A stretch of 64,000 nt of DNA, from assembly GCA_963383645.1 (NCBI GenBank), contig OY726572.1, forward strand, positions 65,572,738 to 65,636,737, in the 5' to 3' direction. Below are positions 1 to 11,436 of this stretch, piece after piece (positions within the stretch are counted from its first letter, which is position 1; the number at the start of each line of letters is the position of its first letter). The position numbers were made by a program, and so were the translations under genes. The DNA comes from Muscardinus avellanarius (Eukaryota; Chordata; Mammalia; Rodentia; Gliridae). Below the pieces are notes generated by a model, which saw only the letters and a program-made list of their open reading frames with translations, was not told the origin of the DNA and made no database searches.

Positions 1-284
1 TTAGGCCTTGGGGAACCCAGAAGTCTGAAAAAATTTGTGTGTATGTGTTGAAGTGAATGAGATTATTAGTGAATGAAATGTCTAATATAAGGGTCCAATC
101 TCAAAAGCATTATCTTGTCCTTGTGATTTAGTTAATTTGGGATGGTTGGGATCAGAATCCAAGGGGGCAGTTCTCTGAGAGGTGGAGCAAAATAGGTGAG
201 TCAACCACCTCCTGGGCTTGAGGATTTCACTCCATAAACTCAGGAAAGCCCTGGCCACAGTTCTATGAGAGAGGCTAGGGTAGC

Positions 285-472
285 TTTTTTTTTTTTTTTT
301 TGGTACTGAGGATTGAACCCAGGGGCATTCATTCTACCTCTAGGCCATTTTAATTTTTTATCTGAAACAGTGTCTTATTAAGTTACTGCACACTGGCCTC
401 GAACTTGCAGTTCTCCTGTCTCAGCCTACCAATTACTGGAATTATAGGCATGCTGCACCATGGAGCCCAGCT
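285..472 (-). mobile_element. B1-ID dimeric SINE
   Basis: Reverse-oriented copy: a T run, then the ID-like right arm (ttgaacccaggggcattc), a T-rich linker, then the B1-like left arm ending ggagcccagct. In this squirrel-type dimer the left arm is 7SL-derived (ggctgggcgtggtggc) and the right arm carries the tRNA-Ala-like A box (gtagctcagaggtagaatgc) and B box (gggttcaatcccc). These boxes are internal pol III promoter elements. Confidence 0.88.
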
Positions 473-479
473 GATAGTG

Positions 480-606
480 GCCTTATAATATAACTGATTT
501 ACAGATGAAGAAAAAGAAGTATAAGAGAACTGAAAGTCTCCCAGTTGATTAGAGGCAGAACATAAGCTAGAACCCAGGGCTTCTCACTACTGGTACAGTA
601 TTTCTG
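480..606 (+). mobile_element. MIR fragment
   Basis: Matches the MIR core and tail order: 'ttacagatgaagaaa', then 'cagaacataagctagaacccagggctt'. It directly follows a SINE. Confidence 0.55.
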
Positions 607-680
607 ACTTAGAAAGGATGAGGCAGAAATGAATTCACACCAAGAGCACCACTCCCCAAGGGACAAGTGCGCCTTTCTTG

Positions 681-684
<4 letters not shown>

Positions 685-713
<29 letters not shown>
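685..713 (+). repeat. Poly-T run (29 bases)
   Basis: Uninterrupted T run. The flanking 714-960 stretch could be a decayed minus-strand retrocopy with this as its poly(A) tail, but I recognise no parent gene. Confidence 0.7.
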
Positions 714-718
<5 letters not shown>

Positions 719-1329
719 CCAGAACTCTCTGAAGCCAGACGATGCCCACGTGGCGCTGAGACACAGGTCCACATGTCAGAGATGTCCTTGCAGAACCTGG
801 GCTGAGGCCTCGGGGCTCTAAACATCACATCTTCTCTTGCTAAAAACGGCTGGAGATTATTCCTCTCAAGTGCCAGAGAAATGAAAAAGGACAATGACTC
901 TGGCCTACAAAAAAAATTTCAAACAACGAACACCCTCTTTCTCAAATTCCTGTAGCACCTTATAGATGTGGACATCTCATCCTCTTCAGACATTGACACT
1001 TTGGGGGATGTTGGGAAAGTGCAGAGACTTCTCCCCTAAGATAGAGATGGGGAGACAGGGACTCGGGAGAACAATGACTCAGCCGGCGAGTTTCTTGCCA
1101 GAACAGCAGCAAGCAACCACCAGCCCAGGCTCAGTGTCAAAGCTCTTCCCTACCTAGCTGATGACCCTCCAGCTTGTGCTGTTAGAAGGTAAGGCTTAGA
1201 TTGAGGTCAAGCAATGAGGATGTACTCTTCTCTAGTGAGCTGGCAATGAATGGCCAGGTTATCTCTTTAGGTAACACTCAAGTTTAGGGAGACTACATGG
1301 AAATAATATATATATATCAGACATGGGAC

Positions 1330-1720
1330 AGGGAAGGAGTTAATAATTGTTGTGGAGGGCAATTAGGCAACATGAAGAAAGAATTCTACAATGTGCTTCT
1401 CTTGAGATGTGTCCTAAGGAGAACTCAAGTACACAAAGATTTACCTGGAATATTTTCAACACAGTGTTGTTTATATTAAGAGAAATTTCAGAAGTGGAGG
1501 ACAACCCTTTTAAGATCCAACCATTTAGGACTATTCAGGTAAGTGATGGCACAGCCATTTATATAATTTAATAATTTAAAATAGTGACAGGGAAAATATT
1601 TAATGACATCAACAAATGTTGCTATGCTTTGCTAAGGGGGGAAAGGAGAACCTATTTTATGGTTCCAGTTTTATATACTTAGGGTATGCACCAGAATCTT
1701 CAAAGAGTGTAATAGGTTTT
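1330..1720 (+). mobile_element. Old L1 3'-end fragment
   Basis: Decayed A-rich sequence in the order seen near the 3' end of ancient mammalian L1 (an equivalent of 'attcattgcagcattgtttgtaatagc' followed by 'atacaatgg...'). No frame survives. It lies in the ADD2 intron downstream of exon 1841-1984. Confidence 0.4.
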
Positions 1721-1840
1721 TCTTTTTCTTTATGCTTTTAAATTGCAACATCTAAACATTCTCTGATGCATGCATGCACTTGTGTGATGTCAGCTGTGAC
1801 AACGCCACCACAAAGCAGCTTCCAGAAGAGCTGAGCAAAC

Positions 1841-1984
1841 CTTGCAGGTGGGGCCAAGGCACTTCTGCAGGTTGATGCGATCGGCTTCCTGCTCCATTTC
1901 CCCATTGAAGTCGTAATAGGCCATGTCTCCCACCAGCAGGGCATTGTGGGAGACAGGCAGGAGGCCCCACTTCATGGCCGACAC
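1841..1984 (-). CDS. ADD2: ADD2 coding exon 6 (codons 236-283)
   Basis: The acceptor is ccctacag (AG at 1986-1985) and the donor is gtttgc (GT at 1840-1839). The 144 bases, phase 0, encode [20 protein letters not shown], then [19 protein letters not shown] and QKCLGPTCK, the middle of the aldolase-like head. The gtttgc donor is weaker than the others in the gene, but it lies exactly where the adducin sequence should break before ILVLRNHG. A SINE sits only about 110 bases upstream of the acceptor, in the preceding intron. Confidence 0.95.
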
Positions 1985-2091
1985 CTGTAGGGAGACAACA
2001 GGCTGGCTAATACCTGCGGCTCCCAGACCCACTTGCATGTCTGCAGAGGGGTGAGGAGAGCAGGCAGAGAAAGGTCTCTGACTCCTCTTCA

Positions 2092-2295
2092 TTTTTGCCG
2101 TACTGAAGGTTGAACCTAGGGGCATTCCACCTCCAAGCTACCCCAGCCTTATTTTTTTATTCCTTATTTGGAAACAGGGTCTCACCAAGTTGCAGAGGGC
2201 TTCACTAAGTAGCTGAGGCTGGTCACAAACCTGCGATCCACCAATCTCAGCGTCCCAAGTCCTGGGATTAGAAGCACGCACCACCACACCCGGCT
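2092..2295 (-). mobile_element. B1-ID dimeric SINE in ADD2 intron
   Basis: Reverse-oriented full dimer: right arm gtactgaaggttgaacctagg, linker with two T-rich blocks, left arm ending ccaccacacccggct. It lies 107 bases upstream of the acceptor of the exon at 1841-1984, so close to the branch-point region. Confidence 0.9.
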
Positions 2296-3402
2296 CTCAG
2301 GGTTTTCTATCATGATTTTCACACCAATGTGCCAGCTGTTAGAACTGCTGGAGAAAAAGCACTCAAGAGAGCTACTGCTGTCCTGCCCCAGTTTTGCTCT
2401 GTGACTCTGGGATGAGGCGAACATGCTGGAGTTTGTACCAGGCTGGAATTAATCAGAGTCCAGGTCCCCGGGGATAGGTCAGTAGAGACCCTCAGCCTTG
2501 GTTTCCATGCGAACATGGCCACAACTCCTTGCTAACAGAGAAGACTAGTGAGAAATAGGGTTAAAACAGGGTCACCCTCACCCCCACCTCTGTCAAAAGC
2601 AAGGAGCATAGAGAGGCTCAGAGGGGCCCCGGCCCTCCTCTCCACACTGCCCGCAAGCCAGCTTTGGGCCTTGCAGGGATGCTTGCCTGGCACAAACCCA
2701 TCATCCAGTCTTAGTCCAAATTCTGAGAAAACAACAGCTGGAGATGGGTCTGCTCCTGTAGTGCTGGGTCAGAGGATGGGGTGAGACTAGAGGTGATGCC
2801 CAGAGCCAGCTGTCTACCATCTCTTCCAGTGACACTACAGTTTCTTAGATACACAGGGGAGAAATGGCCAGAGAACCCTGGGGGACAACCCGTTCCTTGA
2901 GTAATTCTTTCTCTTCTCTCCAGTCTGACTTGCTCCTGTCCCCAGCTCTCAGCTACCCCAAGCTGTGGGGAAGTGGGGGCGGTCCAGGTTCCCACCAGGT
3001 TGCCATAGTCTACTAAGATATCTCTTCCCAGAGCCTGGGCTATGTGGGCAGGTGCAGCCCCTGACCCCGAGGGAAGGACTCGCACAAACTCAGGAGGTGT
3101 GGTCCCCAGAGTCAGGTGGCCCGTGTGTGTAGCAGAGTGTGTGGGGGGTGCAATGGTATGAAAATCCCACATCTTCACCTTATACCAAGGAGGTGGTAGT
3201 TAGAAAGAGGCAGGGGATGAAGGTTCCTACCTTGAGAATTCTCTCTCCTCGCCTTGGACTGAGTTCTAGATCTTTCCAGCACTGTGCTACTACCTCAGAT
3301 GGCTATGTGTCCCCTCAGGACGAGCCCCTGTGGCCTGAGTCTGGCTGCTGCACAGGGACGCGCTGGACACACAGCTGGTGGTGCAGGATGGTGTCCACTC
3401 AC

Positions 3403-3552
3403 CGCTGCTGTGGCCGGCGTGTGCAGGTGGATGACGCACCGCACATCGGGCCTGGCTGCGTAGATGGCGGAGTGCAGGCAGAAGCCCGTGGTGTCCACCG
3501 GGAAGCAGCTGCTGCCCTTCTCCACCACCTCTCCCAGGATGTTCACCTTGAT
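3403..3552 (-). CDS. ADD2: ADD2 coding exon 5 (codons 186-235)
   Basis: The acceptor is tctggctcag (AG at 3554-3553) and the donor is gtgagtgg (GT at 3402-3401). The 150 bases, phase 0 at both ends, encode [20 protein letters not shown], then [19 protein letters not shown] and [11 protein letters not shown]. The H-L-H-T motif (His 227 and 229) sits where class II aldolases carry two of their metal-binding histidines. In adducins the fold is thought to be non-catalytic. Open frames on both strands across this GC-rich exon are shadows of the coding frame. Confidence 0.96.
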
Positions 3553-3769
3553 CTGAGCCAGAGAAAAGGAAACTCAGCAATGCCATGGGCGGGGCCCACA
3601 CTCCACTCCCAGGCGAGCTGAGCCCTCACCACCCACCCGTGTCCACTCTCCCCGGACCCCAGGAGTGACAGCAGAGCCTGCTGTGGGGAACACTGTCCCG
3701 GGTCCCACCCTCGGTGAGTGGGTAGCCTCAGGGCTCGCGGGTGATTCTAATTCAGCAGGGAGAATGCTA

Positions 3770-3925
3770 AAGCAGTCTCTCTCAGACTTTACGGTGCTTC
3801 CGAATCACCCGCAAGCCCAACAAAATGCAGATTCTGCTCACAGGAGACCTTGCATTTCTAGCACCTTCCCGGGTGATGCCCATGCTGTGATCCATGGACC
3901 CCACTTTGAATTGCGAGGAACTAGG
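3770..3925 (+). mobile_element. MER5A-like hAT (Charlie) DNA transposon relic
   Basis: Non-autonomous hAT relic: 'ctcagactttacggtgcttccgaatcacc', then 'aaaatgcagattctg', 'tgcatttctagcaccttcccgggtgatgcc' and 'ggaccccactttgaattgcgaggaacta', the order of a MER5A element with its short terminal inverted repeats. It lies between the ADD2 exons at 3403-3552 and 6656-6736. Confidence 0.7.
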
Positions 3926-4229
3926 AGAGTGTCAATCACAGATTCTCTAGAAACAGGTAAGAAGAGTCTCGAATCTCAGCAGAGCAGGAAAATCAGAAGC
4001 CTTTTCAGAGAAGGTCACATCCAAGCTGAGACCTGACCTTTTAATTTTCAAAAATTTAAAAATCATACACAAAGGTGAAGGGACTAGTATAATGGGCATT
4101 TACCATTTACTAACCAGTCAAAAACCAGCTCTTGAAGGACAAATGGAAAAAAGTCACTGGCATTATAACCTGCTTTTGACTCCAAGGGGCTAGTAGGTGT
4201 TATGGCTAAAGAATCACATGCTCACGGGA

Positions 4230-4297
4230 GTGTGTGTGTGTGTGTGTACATGTGTGTACATGTGTGTTTGTGTGTGTGTGTGTGTGTACATGTGTGC
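4230..4297 (+). repeat. (GT)n microsatellite with GTACAT interruptions
   Basis: Alternating GT broken by acatgtgtgt blocks. Confidence 0.9.
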
Positions 4298-4940
4298 AAG
4301 AGAGCAAGAGGGAGTCAGGGAGCGGCTGGTCGGTGGCAGCTGGCTGCGGTGTTCCCTACTTAACATAAACAATTCCACAGAGCACCAGCATCAGAGAAGG
4401 TCACTCTGTGACTATGATACCAGACAAATGACTAAACAGACAAAAACAACACTGGACAAAAATGGCCAACACCCCCTCTCCTGGCTAACAGGAAGGATTG
4501 CTCTTCTTCAGCAATGATAGCTGAAGCCTCGCTCCATGCCTGGGGCCTCCTAGATAGAAACTGACAAAATATCTGGTCTTAGAATTGCCCCTGCATCCTT
4601 ACACCACATGCTCCGAGGCCACACCCCCTCTGAGACTCACAACACCCAGCAAACCGGAATCCCGAGACAAGGTCCTTCTAACACTTTTACTGAAAACACG
4701 CCCTGGTTCCCTAAGTGCGATTTCTCTACAGCTGGTAGTCAACAAATTGACTAGTTGTCTCTTGGATATTAACAAGCTAGATGTAGTTTGTAAAAGTAAC
4801 AACAACTTTGGCTGTTAAGACTTCCGCAGCCATGACATCCTGATTCTAGCACACAGGTAATTCTATAAACCACCTACTTCTTCCATTCCAGAGAGGCCTG
4901 GAAGACAAGAAGGGGACTAAAGGAAGGAAGGAGACAGACC

Positions 4941-4942
<2 letters not shown>

Positions 4943-4988
<46 letters not shown>
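4943..4988 (+). repeat. (GT)n microsatellite
   Basis: Pure GT run of about 23 units, not attached to a recognisable SINE. Confidence 0.95.
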
Positions 4989-4990
<2 letters not shown>

Positions 4991-5689
4991 ATGCTATTGA
5001 CATTACCTGCTTTAGCAGAAGTATCAGTAAGATGTTCAACAAATACCCTCTTATAACGTTCGATGTTAAGTGAATTTTGCAAAATGAACATGGCTTTGAA
5101 GTGACCTGATCCTGCAAAGTGGTGGCCACTCTCTCACCTGAGGCACTCTGAACCCAAGTGTCCACCATGGCCTCTGGCTCCTGTTGGCCTCGCTCCCTAC
5201 TTCCTCAGATGTAAGGTCCACTCAGAGTTCCCTCGGATCTCATGTGTTTCTTATCCTCAAAGGTGTGATCTGTTGTCACTCAAGAATCTCTACCTTCTAA
5301 CAGAACAGCCACTGACCCAGGTGGTGCCTCTGTATAAACAATTAAACAAGACCCTTCTGAGGATGGCTCCCAGAACATAGGGCTTGATGTACAGACGTTG
5401 CTTCTGTGTGAATATAAAGAAGCCAATGCCTGGTGGACCACAGGCTGAGTTCCATCCTCTCCTCTTTCTCATTACTCCCTGAGCATCTCCTACTCATGAC
5501 TCCCGAGCCTGTATCTTGGGGTGAGGTCTCTTCCAAACCTAGGATCACCAGATGACAACTTTCTTTTCCTTATAAATGTCTTACTAGCTCTTCAAACTCA
5601 ATCTTAACTCACAACCCAGTCGATCACCAGACCCAGTGAGCACACAGGACCAAAATTTTCTACCCAGCCTACTAGCACCTCCCAGTTTC

Positions 5690-6330
5690 CCTGATGCACA
5701 TGGCTGTCAGAGTGCTCTTTATACAGTGGAAACTTGATTGCATCACTTACCTGCTGATAACACTTCAGTGGCTCTGCACATCTAATAGAATAAAGCCAGA
5801 TGCTGCCGTGAGCCCTTCTGTGCCATTTATCCTCTGGTCCCCACCCCTTCCCTGCTGTATCTCTAGAACTGAGCTCTGAATTCTAATCACTTAGTGCCTC
5901 ACCAGTCTCCCCAACCAGACCACAAAGGCTTCAAAGACAGAGCCTGTGTTGTTCTTGTCTCTGTGGTCCCAATCTCCATCTGGCCATCACCTCCTTGGGC
6001 CATGTGCCCTCTCTGGTCTTCAGTATCCTCTCCTGCCTATAAAGTAGCCTTGGGCATCCTTGAGGGCTTGCCCTGCCTGGATGTCCTGTAGCTTTGTCAG
6101 CCTGGACTTTGGACTGAGCACCTGGGCAGCTCTCAAGCCTGTCCTACTCTCCCAGGCACGTGGCACGGCAGCCACAGCCCACACATCTGAGAAAGATCGG
6201 GCCCTTTCTGCTTCTACAACAGTCCTTTCTACTACTTTCCTCCTCCCACCCAGAAATCTTTCCTGATCTCTACCACCTTCTGGAAGTCTTTTCCTACCCT
6301 ACTAAAAGACAGAGCACCTAGAGGAACCCA
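5690..6330 (+). mobile_element. L2 relic (3' region)
   Basis: Decayed CT-rich sequence in the order of L2: 'tgcatcacttacctgctgataacacttcagtggctctgcac', 'aaagccagatgctgccgtgagcc', then 'cttcaaagacagagcctgtgttgtt' near the 3' end. It fills much of the intron between ADD2 exons 3403-3552 and 6656-6736. Confidence 0.5.
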
Positions 6331-6655
6331 GAAGCAATCTATAACAGCCCCAGGGCCACAGGGGCCTTGCATTGCTTTGGCTCTTGTTCTAATGCACCCT
6401 GGGAAGAGCCCTCCCACTCCCAGACTTGTGGCCCCAGCCCAGGCTGAGTCCCTGAGCATCTGATCAGAGAGCTCCAAGCCTGCCTCCCTCCATTAGGCTC
6501 TGGGTCACGTCATGCTCTGGATGCTCAGTTTGGTCCGTGTGTTCTCTATCCCATTATGTTTTGAGCCCCATGAGGGACTGACAACAGTGGCCAATGTGGA
6601 CATGCCCTGCCACTTAAAGAGAAGGGGCACTGTCCCCTCTGGAAGGAGTACTCAC

Positions 6656-6736
6656 CAGGCTGGATGCCGTGACTTCACTGCAGGAAACGCCCTTGGGGCT
6701 AATCAGGAAGTGGTCCTGCTCCTTGCTGACTCTCAG
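6656..6736 (-). CDS. ADD2: ADD2 coding exon 4 (codons 159-185)
   Basis: A short exon of 81 bases, phase 0 at both ends. The acceptor is ctcctccag (AG at 6738-6737) and the donor is gtgagtac (GT at 6655-6654). It encodes [19 protein letters not shown] then SEVTASSL, part of the aldolase-like head. It is too short to stand out as an open frame, but it is required to connect DTYVT to IKVNILGE, and its sequence is adducin. Being 27 codons and in phase, it could be skipped without a frameshift; nothing here shows that it is. Confidence 0.95.
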
Positions 6737-7162
6737 CTGGAGGAGAGACACGCGTTGTCAGGTGCACACAGGGAAGGGGACATTTCCAAGGACACTCCGT
6801 TAGAATCCCCTCTTCTGAATCTACCACACCCAGGTCTCCCTCCAATGAACCCTTATCGCTTTCCCACTGTTAAAATATGAAGAGGACTCAGTCTTTATTT
6901 GGAGATGGGGAAATGGAACTATAAGCTGAATTTCACATCATTTGAGAACAGCCCTAGATAAAAGATCCAAGAATTCCTGATTCCCTATCCAAAAAGTTCC
7001 CACTGGGTAGGATGTCTATTTCAGTGACCACGGTGGTTAGAAATCTTGGAAGAGTTGAACACACTTGGGCCACAGGCCACCAAGAGTGCCAGGGCAGTGC
7101 CGAGGGTCAGGAGTTCTCCCTTTGGGTTTTGCGGGGGCTACATTCCAAGGTGCCTTCCTTAC

Positions 7163-7314
7163 CGTGACGTAGGTGTCGCTCAGCTGGGCCCAGCCGTAGA
7201 GGTCCAGGAGTCTGTAGACACTGCTGATCTTACATCGCATGAGCCTCTCACCCTTGGCCAGGTTCAGGTTGTCAGCGGTGTGGAGGTCGTTGATGGGCGT
7301 CATCATGGAGAAGT
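7163..7314 (-). CDS. ADD2: ADD2 coding exon 3 (codons 108-158)
   Basis: The acceptor is tgtccccacag (AG at 7316-7315) and the donor is gtaagg (GT at 7162-7161). The 152 bases finish the split Asn codon and add 50 codons: [20 protein letters not shown], then [20 protein letters not shown] and [10 protein letters not shown]. This is the start of the class-II-aldolase-like domain, with its R-x-L-x-x-L-Y-GW-x-Q-x-S entry motif. Adducins keep the fold but use it for structural self-association, not catalysis. Human ADD2 has Val where this sequence has Phe just before SMMTPIN (from memory). Intron 2 on the upstream side is 6.9 kb and is filled by an old L1. Confidence 0.95.
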
Positions 7315-9150
7315 CTGTGGGGACAACAGCAGGGACAGTGCAGCTGTCGGGGTGAGGAGCTCCCAGCAGCCCCCTCAGTCCTTGCCCTAGGCCTCTCCAA
7401 ATTCTCACTGCCTCTGCAGATGCACAGTATCTCTGGGTGGGGAGTTAAACACCCTTTGGCCCTTACCCAGAGGAGAAAGCCCTAGAATGAATAATTGTGC
7501 CTAATGAATTTGAGAAAATTCATTTATTTAATTTACTTTGCTGATCTGAGTAAATATGGCATTGCTTCTGGTCAAAAATCATGGTAAGAATCAGTCCACA
7601 AAAAGAAGGGTTCTGCTGTCAAAATTACCGTAAATCCAAGAAGATGGACATTGAATAAAAGTGAGAATAAACTTCAGGGCAGATAGAAAGCCAAGTCAGC
7701 CAGGAAGTAAGTTCTCTAACTTCCTGACTCATTTTTGAGAGTTAAATCCCTGAAGTCAGGATTGGCCAAGGGCTTGAGGGTCCACGCGGGCGTGCCTGCT
7801 CCTCTCACGGGCTCCCTTGGTTATGTGATGGGTTTATTGGGAATATTTGGGGAAGGGACTTGGAAATAAGCTTAGGAGGTTCAACAGTCTCATTCTCAGG
7901 GCACCCAAAGGGTCCAAGACTGGGTGTCTAATCTATTCCATTAACCATGGTGACCATGCCTGACTCGGGATGGCAGAAGAAGGCATCTGAAACCCATGCA
8001 TTTGGTTTAGTCAGTGTCTAGAAACCAATAAAAGAATCAATAAGAAAGGACTCCAGCCTACAGTGGCACCTGGCTAAGAGCGTCTTGAAGCTGCCTTTCC
8101 CAGCTCCCCACTATGGATTCAGAGGCTCTTTGGAAGCTCCCACTATCTCTGTACACCTGCCTGCAGCATGAGGTAAGGTATGTCCTGCCTCAGGTTTGTC
8201 TTTGGTTGAAATGATGAGATGGTCTGAAAGTCTGAGGGCAGAATGGGTGCTGCGGGGCCACTGTCCAGCAGGTAAAGCATGCCTTGAGAGGTCCCATGTC
8301 AGAGAAGGGCACCCAAAGGCCCATGCCAACCAGATACGATGCCCTCCTGGGCATGTGTTGACAGAGACAGCATTGTTCCAAAGATCCAGTCAGACAAGCA
8401 ATAGCAATTAAAAAAGATCGAGTCAAAGATTTCTAATACAAATTGGATCTCTTCCTCTCTCCTCTCTGTGAGTCCCTCCACACAAGAAATTACCTCTTTC
8501 TTTTGTCTCTAGCAGCAAGAAGGAAAGACATATCAAAAGCCTGAGACCTTAGACGAAGCCAAGTAGGTGCAGCTGTTGTTAGACCTGGAGTTCTTTGAAT
8601 CCTTCTCTTACAAATAACTATGGAGCCCAGAGAAAGCCAGGAGGCCTGAAGAGGGCTGAAAACATTCTGTCACATTCTCTGGTCTAGTCTCAAAGAAAGT
8701 CCCCATCTCCCCCTCCCCATGGAGCTTCAGCTATGAAGATGACCCTGCCCGCAGGAGCCAGGAACAGGGGGCTCTACAGGAGTTCTCAACCCTCTGCTCT
8801 CAGAATCTTAATATAAAAATGCCTACTCTCACCAGCTTCATGGAGGCTAAGAGGACCGAACACTATGTTTATGACACAGAGCTGACTGGGCCATTTATTC
8901 AAAGTACCTAAGAAAACACAGAAAGACATGAAAACTCACTAACCTCCCTAAAATCTAACAGTGAAGGACACACTAACAATTACAAGAATTCTAATGCAAA
9001 TGCTTGAACTCGTGACACTGGGAAATTTCCCTCTCCACATCCCCCACCTCCGATACCCTGGACATTTATTAATCCAATTTTCAGATATCCATCTTTCTTC
9101 CTAGCCAAGACTAATTGGTGAGGCAACTAGAATGTCTTGCTCAAAAGCAA
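7315..9150. other. ADD2 intron, mostly unassigned unique sequence
   Basis: Holds no exon that I can support. There are short mixed-frame ORFs near 8.1-8.5 kb with no family resemblance, and no clear SINE. The A-rich part from about 9150 merges into an old L1. Confidence 0.5.
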
Positions 9151-9889
9151 AAGTGTAAGGACAGAGACACAAAAACAATGATAGAGGATGTGATGATACA
9201 AGAGACAAAGACCAGAGAGCCGGCATATAAATGGTCGGTATTGATATTAGAGAAGAGAATTTTCTGAACTGCAATAAAGACCTGTATATACAAATTGTAA
9301 GGCATTGCTACATTTCAAGGCAAAGAAACTCCCTTAAAATCACATGCTTCCTGACAATATTTCTGAAAAACAAGAATAAAGGGAAAATCTAAAAGGAGCT
9401 AAAAATGTGGGGGTTACCTACAAGGAAACAAAAGCATGCTTTCTCAGTTTTCTCTGTTATAACCATAGAAGGGCAGAAGACAATGTTACAGGAAGTTTAA
9501 AAAACGAAAGCAAAAGAACATGGAAGTGACACAAAACAAGGAAAAATAAAATCTTAAGTACACAAGGCAAATAAAAACAAAAACTGAAGTCATGATGTTA
9601 TCATCAAAGTAGAAGGCAAGCAAAACCAATATTCTCTCGTACAAAGAGAACCATTTTGTAGGTCACAATGACACAGTTGCTATAATGAAGGTTTATACTC
9701 TGGATAGTATTTCATCAAGATATATAAAGCAAAAACTGACATAAGTACACTGAGAAATGAATAGAAATCAAATACAGTGGAAGGCAATGCAGCTTTCATT
9801 TTTTATAAAAATCAAATGAAAATGGAAACAGATTAAATTCTAGGCCCTGTAGATCTTCTATAACCATATTTTGCTTAAAAATAATATTA

Positions 9890-10098
9890 GGCTGGGCATG
9901 GTGGTACACACTTGTAATCCCCGCACTTGGGAGGCTGAAGTAGGAGGATCACAGGTTCATAGCCAGCCTCAGCAAACTTGTAAGGCTCTCTACAACTTAG
10001 TGAGATCCTGTTTCAAAACAAAAAATAAAATATAGGGCTGAGGATGTAGCTTGGAGGTAGAATGCCCCGGGTTCAATCCCCAGGACAGAAAAAAAAAA
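9890..10098 (+). mobile_element. B1-ID dimeric SINE
   Basis: Left arm ggctgggcatggtggtacac, linker tttcaaaacaaaaaataaaa, right arm gggctgaggatgtagcttgg, A-rich tail. Inserted into the old L1. Confidence 0.92.
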
Positions 10099-10268
10099 TC
10101 ATATTAGGCCACAAAAAAAACCTCAATAAATCCACAACACAAATTAGATCATATTTTCCAATGAAGTTTCAAATTGTTAATAAATCTCTAAAATAATACA
10201 GATTCAACCACTTGGAAATGAGAAAACATACTCCTTAATAGCTTTTAGAATTAAAAGGAAAATAAGTA

Positions 10269-10351
10269 GGCTGGGACTGTGGCTCAGTGATAGAGTGCGT
10301 ACTTAGCATGTATAAGGCCCTAGATTCCCCAGTACCACAAAAAGTAAATAA
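10269..10351 (+). mobile_element. ID SINE monomer (tRNA-Ala derived)
   Basis: Starts ggctgggactgtggctcagt, continues gatagagtgcgtacttagc and ends ccccagtaccac plus an A-rich tail. It has A- and B-box-like segments and no B1 arm. Inserted into the old L1. Confidence 0.85.
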
Positions 10352-11170
10352 CATCAAAATAGCAACTTCACACTATCTAGAAATTAACAATAAAGGAAAT
10401 GGTATGTGTCAAAATTTATAGGAAAAGGCCAAACCTATGTTCAGCCTTAAATTTCTTTATCATTGAATTAAATATGAAAATAAGTCAAATCCATTTTATT
10501 CTGTTCTAGAAAAATTAGAACAGAATAAACCAAACAAAATATATGGAAAAGAATTAATACATATAAAAACAAAAGAAATAAACTGTAAATCAGTGAAAGT
10601 AGTAGAACCAATAAGTAAATCCAAGAATTGGTGTATGTGAGAAGATCTAAGGATAAATAAACACCTGAAATGGTCAATAAAGAGAAATGGAGATACACAG
10701 CAGGAGGAACGAGAAAGCTATCTCATCTCACCCACAGCACAAAATTTAAATGACAAAAACAATATTATGAATCAGTTTCATAATCTTGAAGACATCCATG
10801 AAATAGATTATTTTATACAAATTATATGACTAAATTTTACTCAAGAAGCAGAAAAATTAAGATGAAACTTAAGGGGGAAAATGGCCAAAAGTCTCTAAAA
10901 ATGTTCCAGGTCTGGATGGCGTGGCAAGTCAGCAATATATCTTGAAGGAGCAGAGATTTCTACATTACTCAAACTCCATGAGGACCAAAAGAAAGGTGGG
11001 ATCATCTTTCACGTTATGAACTCAGCAGCTTTGATACCAAAACCAGATGGAGATGCCCCCCCCCCAGAAAGAACTGCTGATCAACCTCACATGTGAATAA
11101 GGATGCAGAAAGCCTTAACAAAATTCTAGCAAATCTAATCCAAAAGGGTGTTTTAAAAAGACTGTGTCAA

Positions 11171-11436
11171 GCCAGGGGTGGTGGAACACGCCTGTAATCC
11201 AGTACTTGAGAGGCTAAGACAGGAAGATGGCAGGTTCATGGCCAGCCTCAGCAAGTTAGTGATGCCCTCTGCCACATAGTGAGATCCTGTTCCAAAATAA
11301 AAAAATAATAATAAATAAATAGGACTGGGGTGTAGCTCAGAGGTAGAATGCCTTTGGATTCAATCCCCCTAATGCCACACACACAAAAAAAAAAAAAAAA
11401 AAAAGAAGAAGAAGAAGAAAAAGAAAAAAGAAAAAA
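11171..11436 (+). mobile_element. B1-ID dimeric SINE with long A/(GAA)n tail
   Basis: Left arm gccaggggtggtggaacacg, right arm ggactggggtgtagctcaga, then about 20 As followed by an aagaagaag-rich tail. Inserted into the old L1. Confidence 0.9.

Noticed and set aside
714..960. Possible minus-strand retrocopy ending in the poly-T run at 685-713
   Set aside because: The 60-codon frame there matches nothing I recognise and no duplication flanks it.
3139..3621. 160-codon plus-strand open frame opposite ADD2 coding exon 5
   Set aside because: It is the antisense shadow of a GC-rich coding exon; there is no family resemblance.
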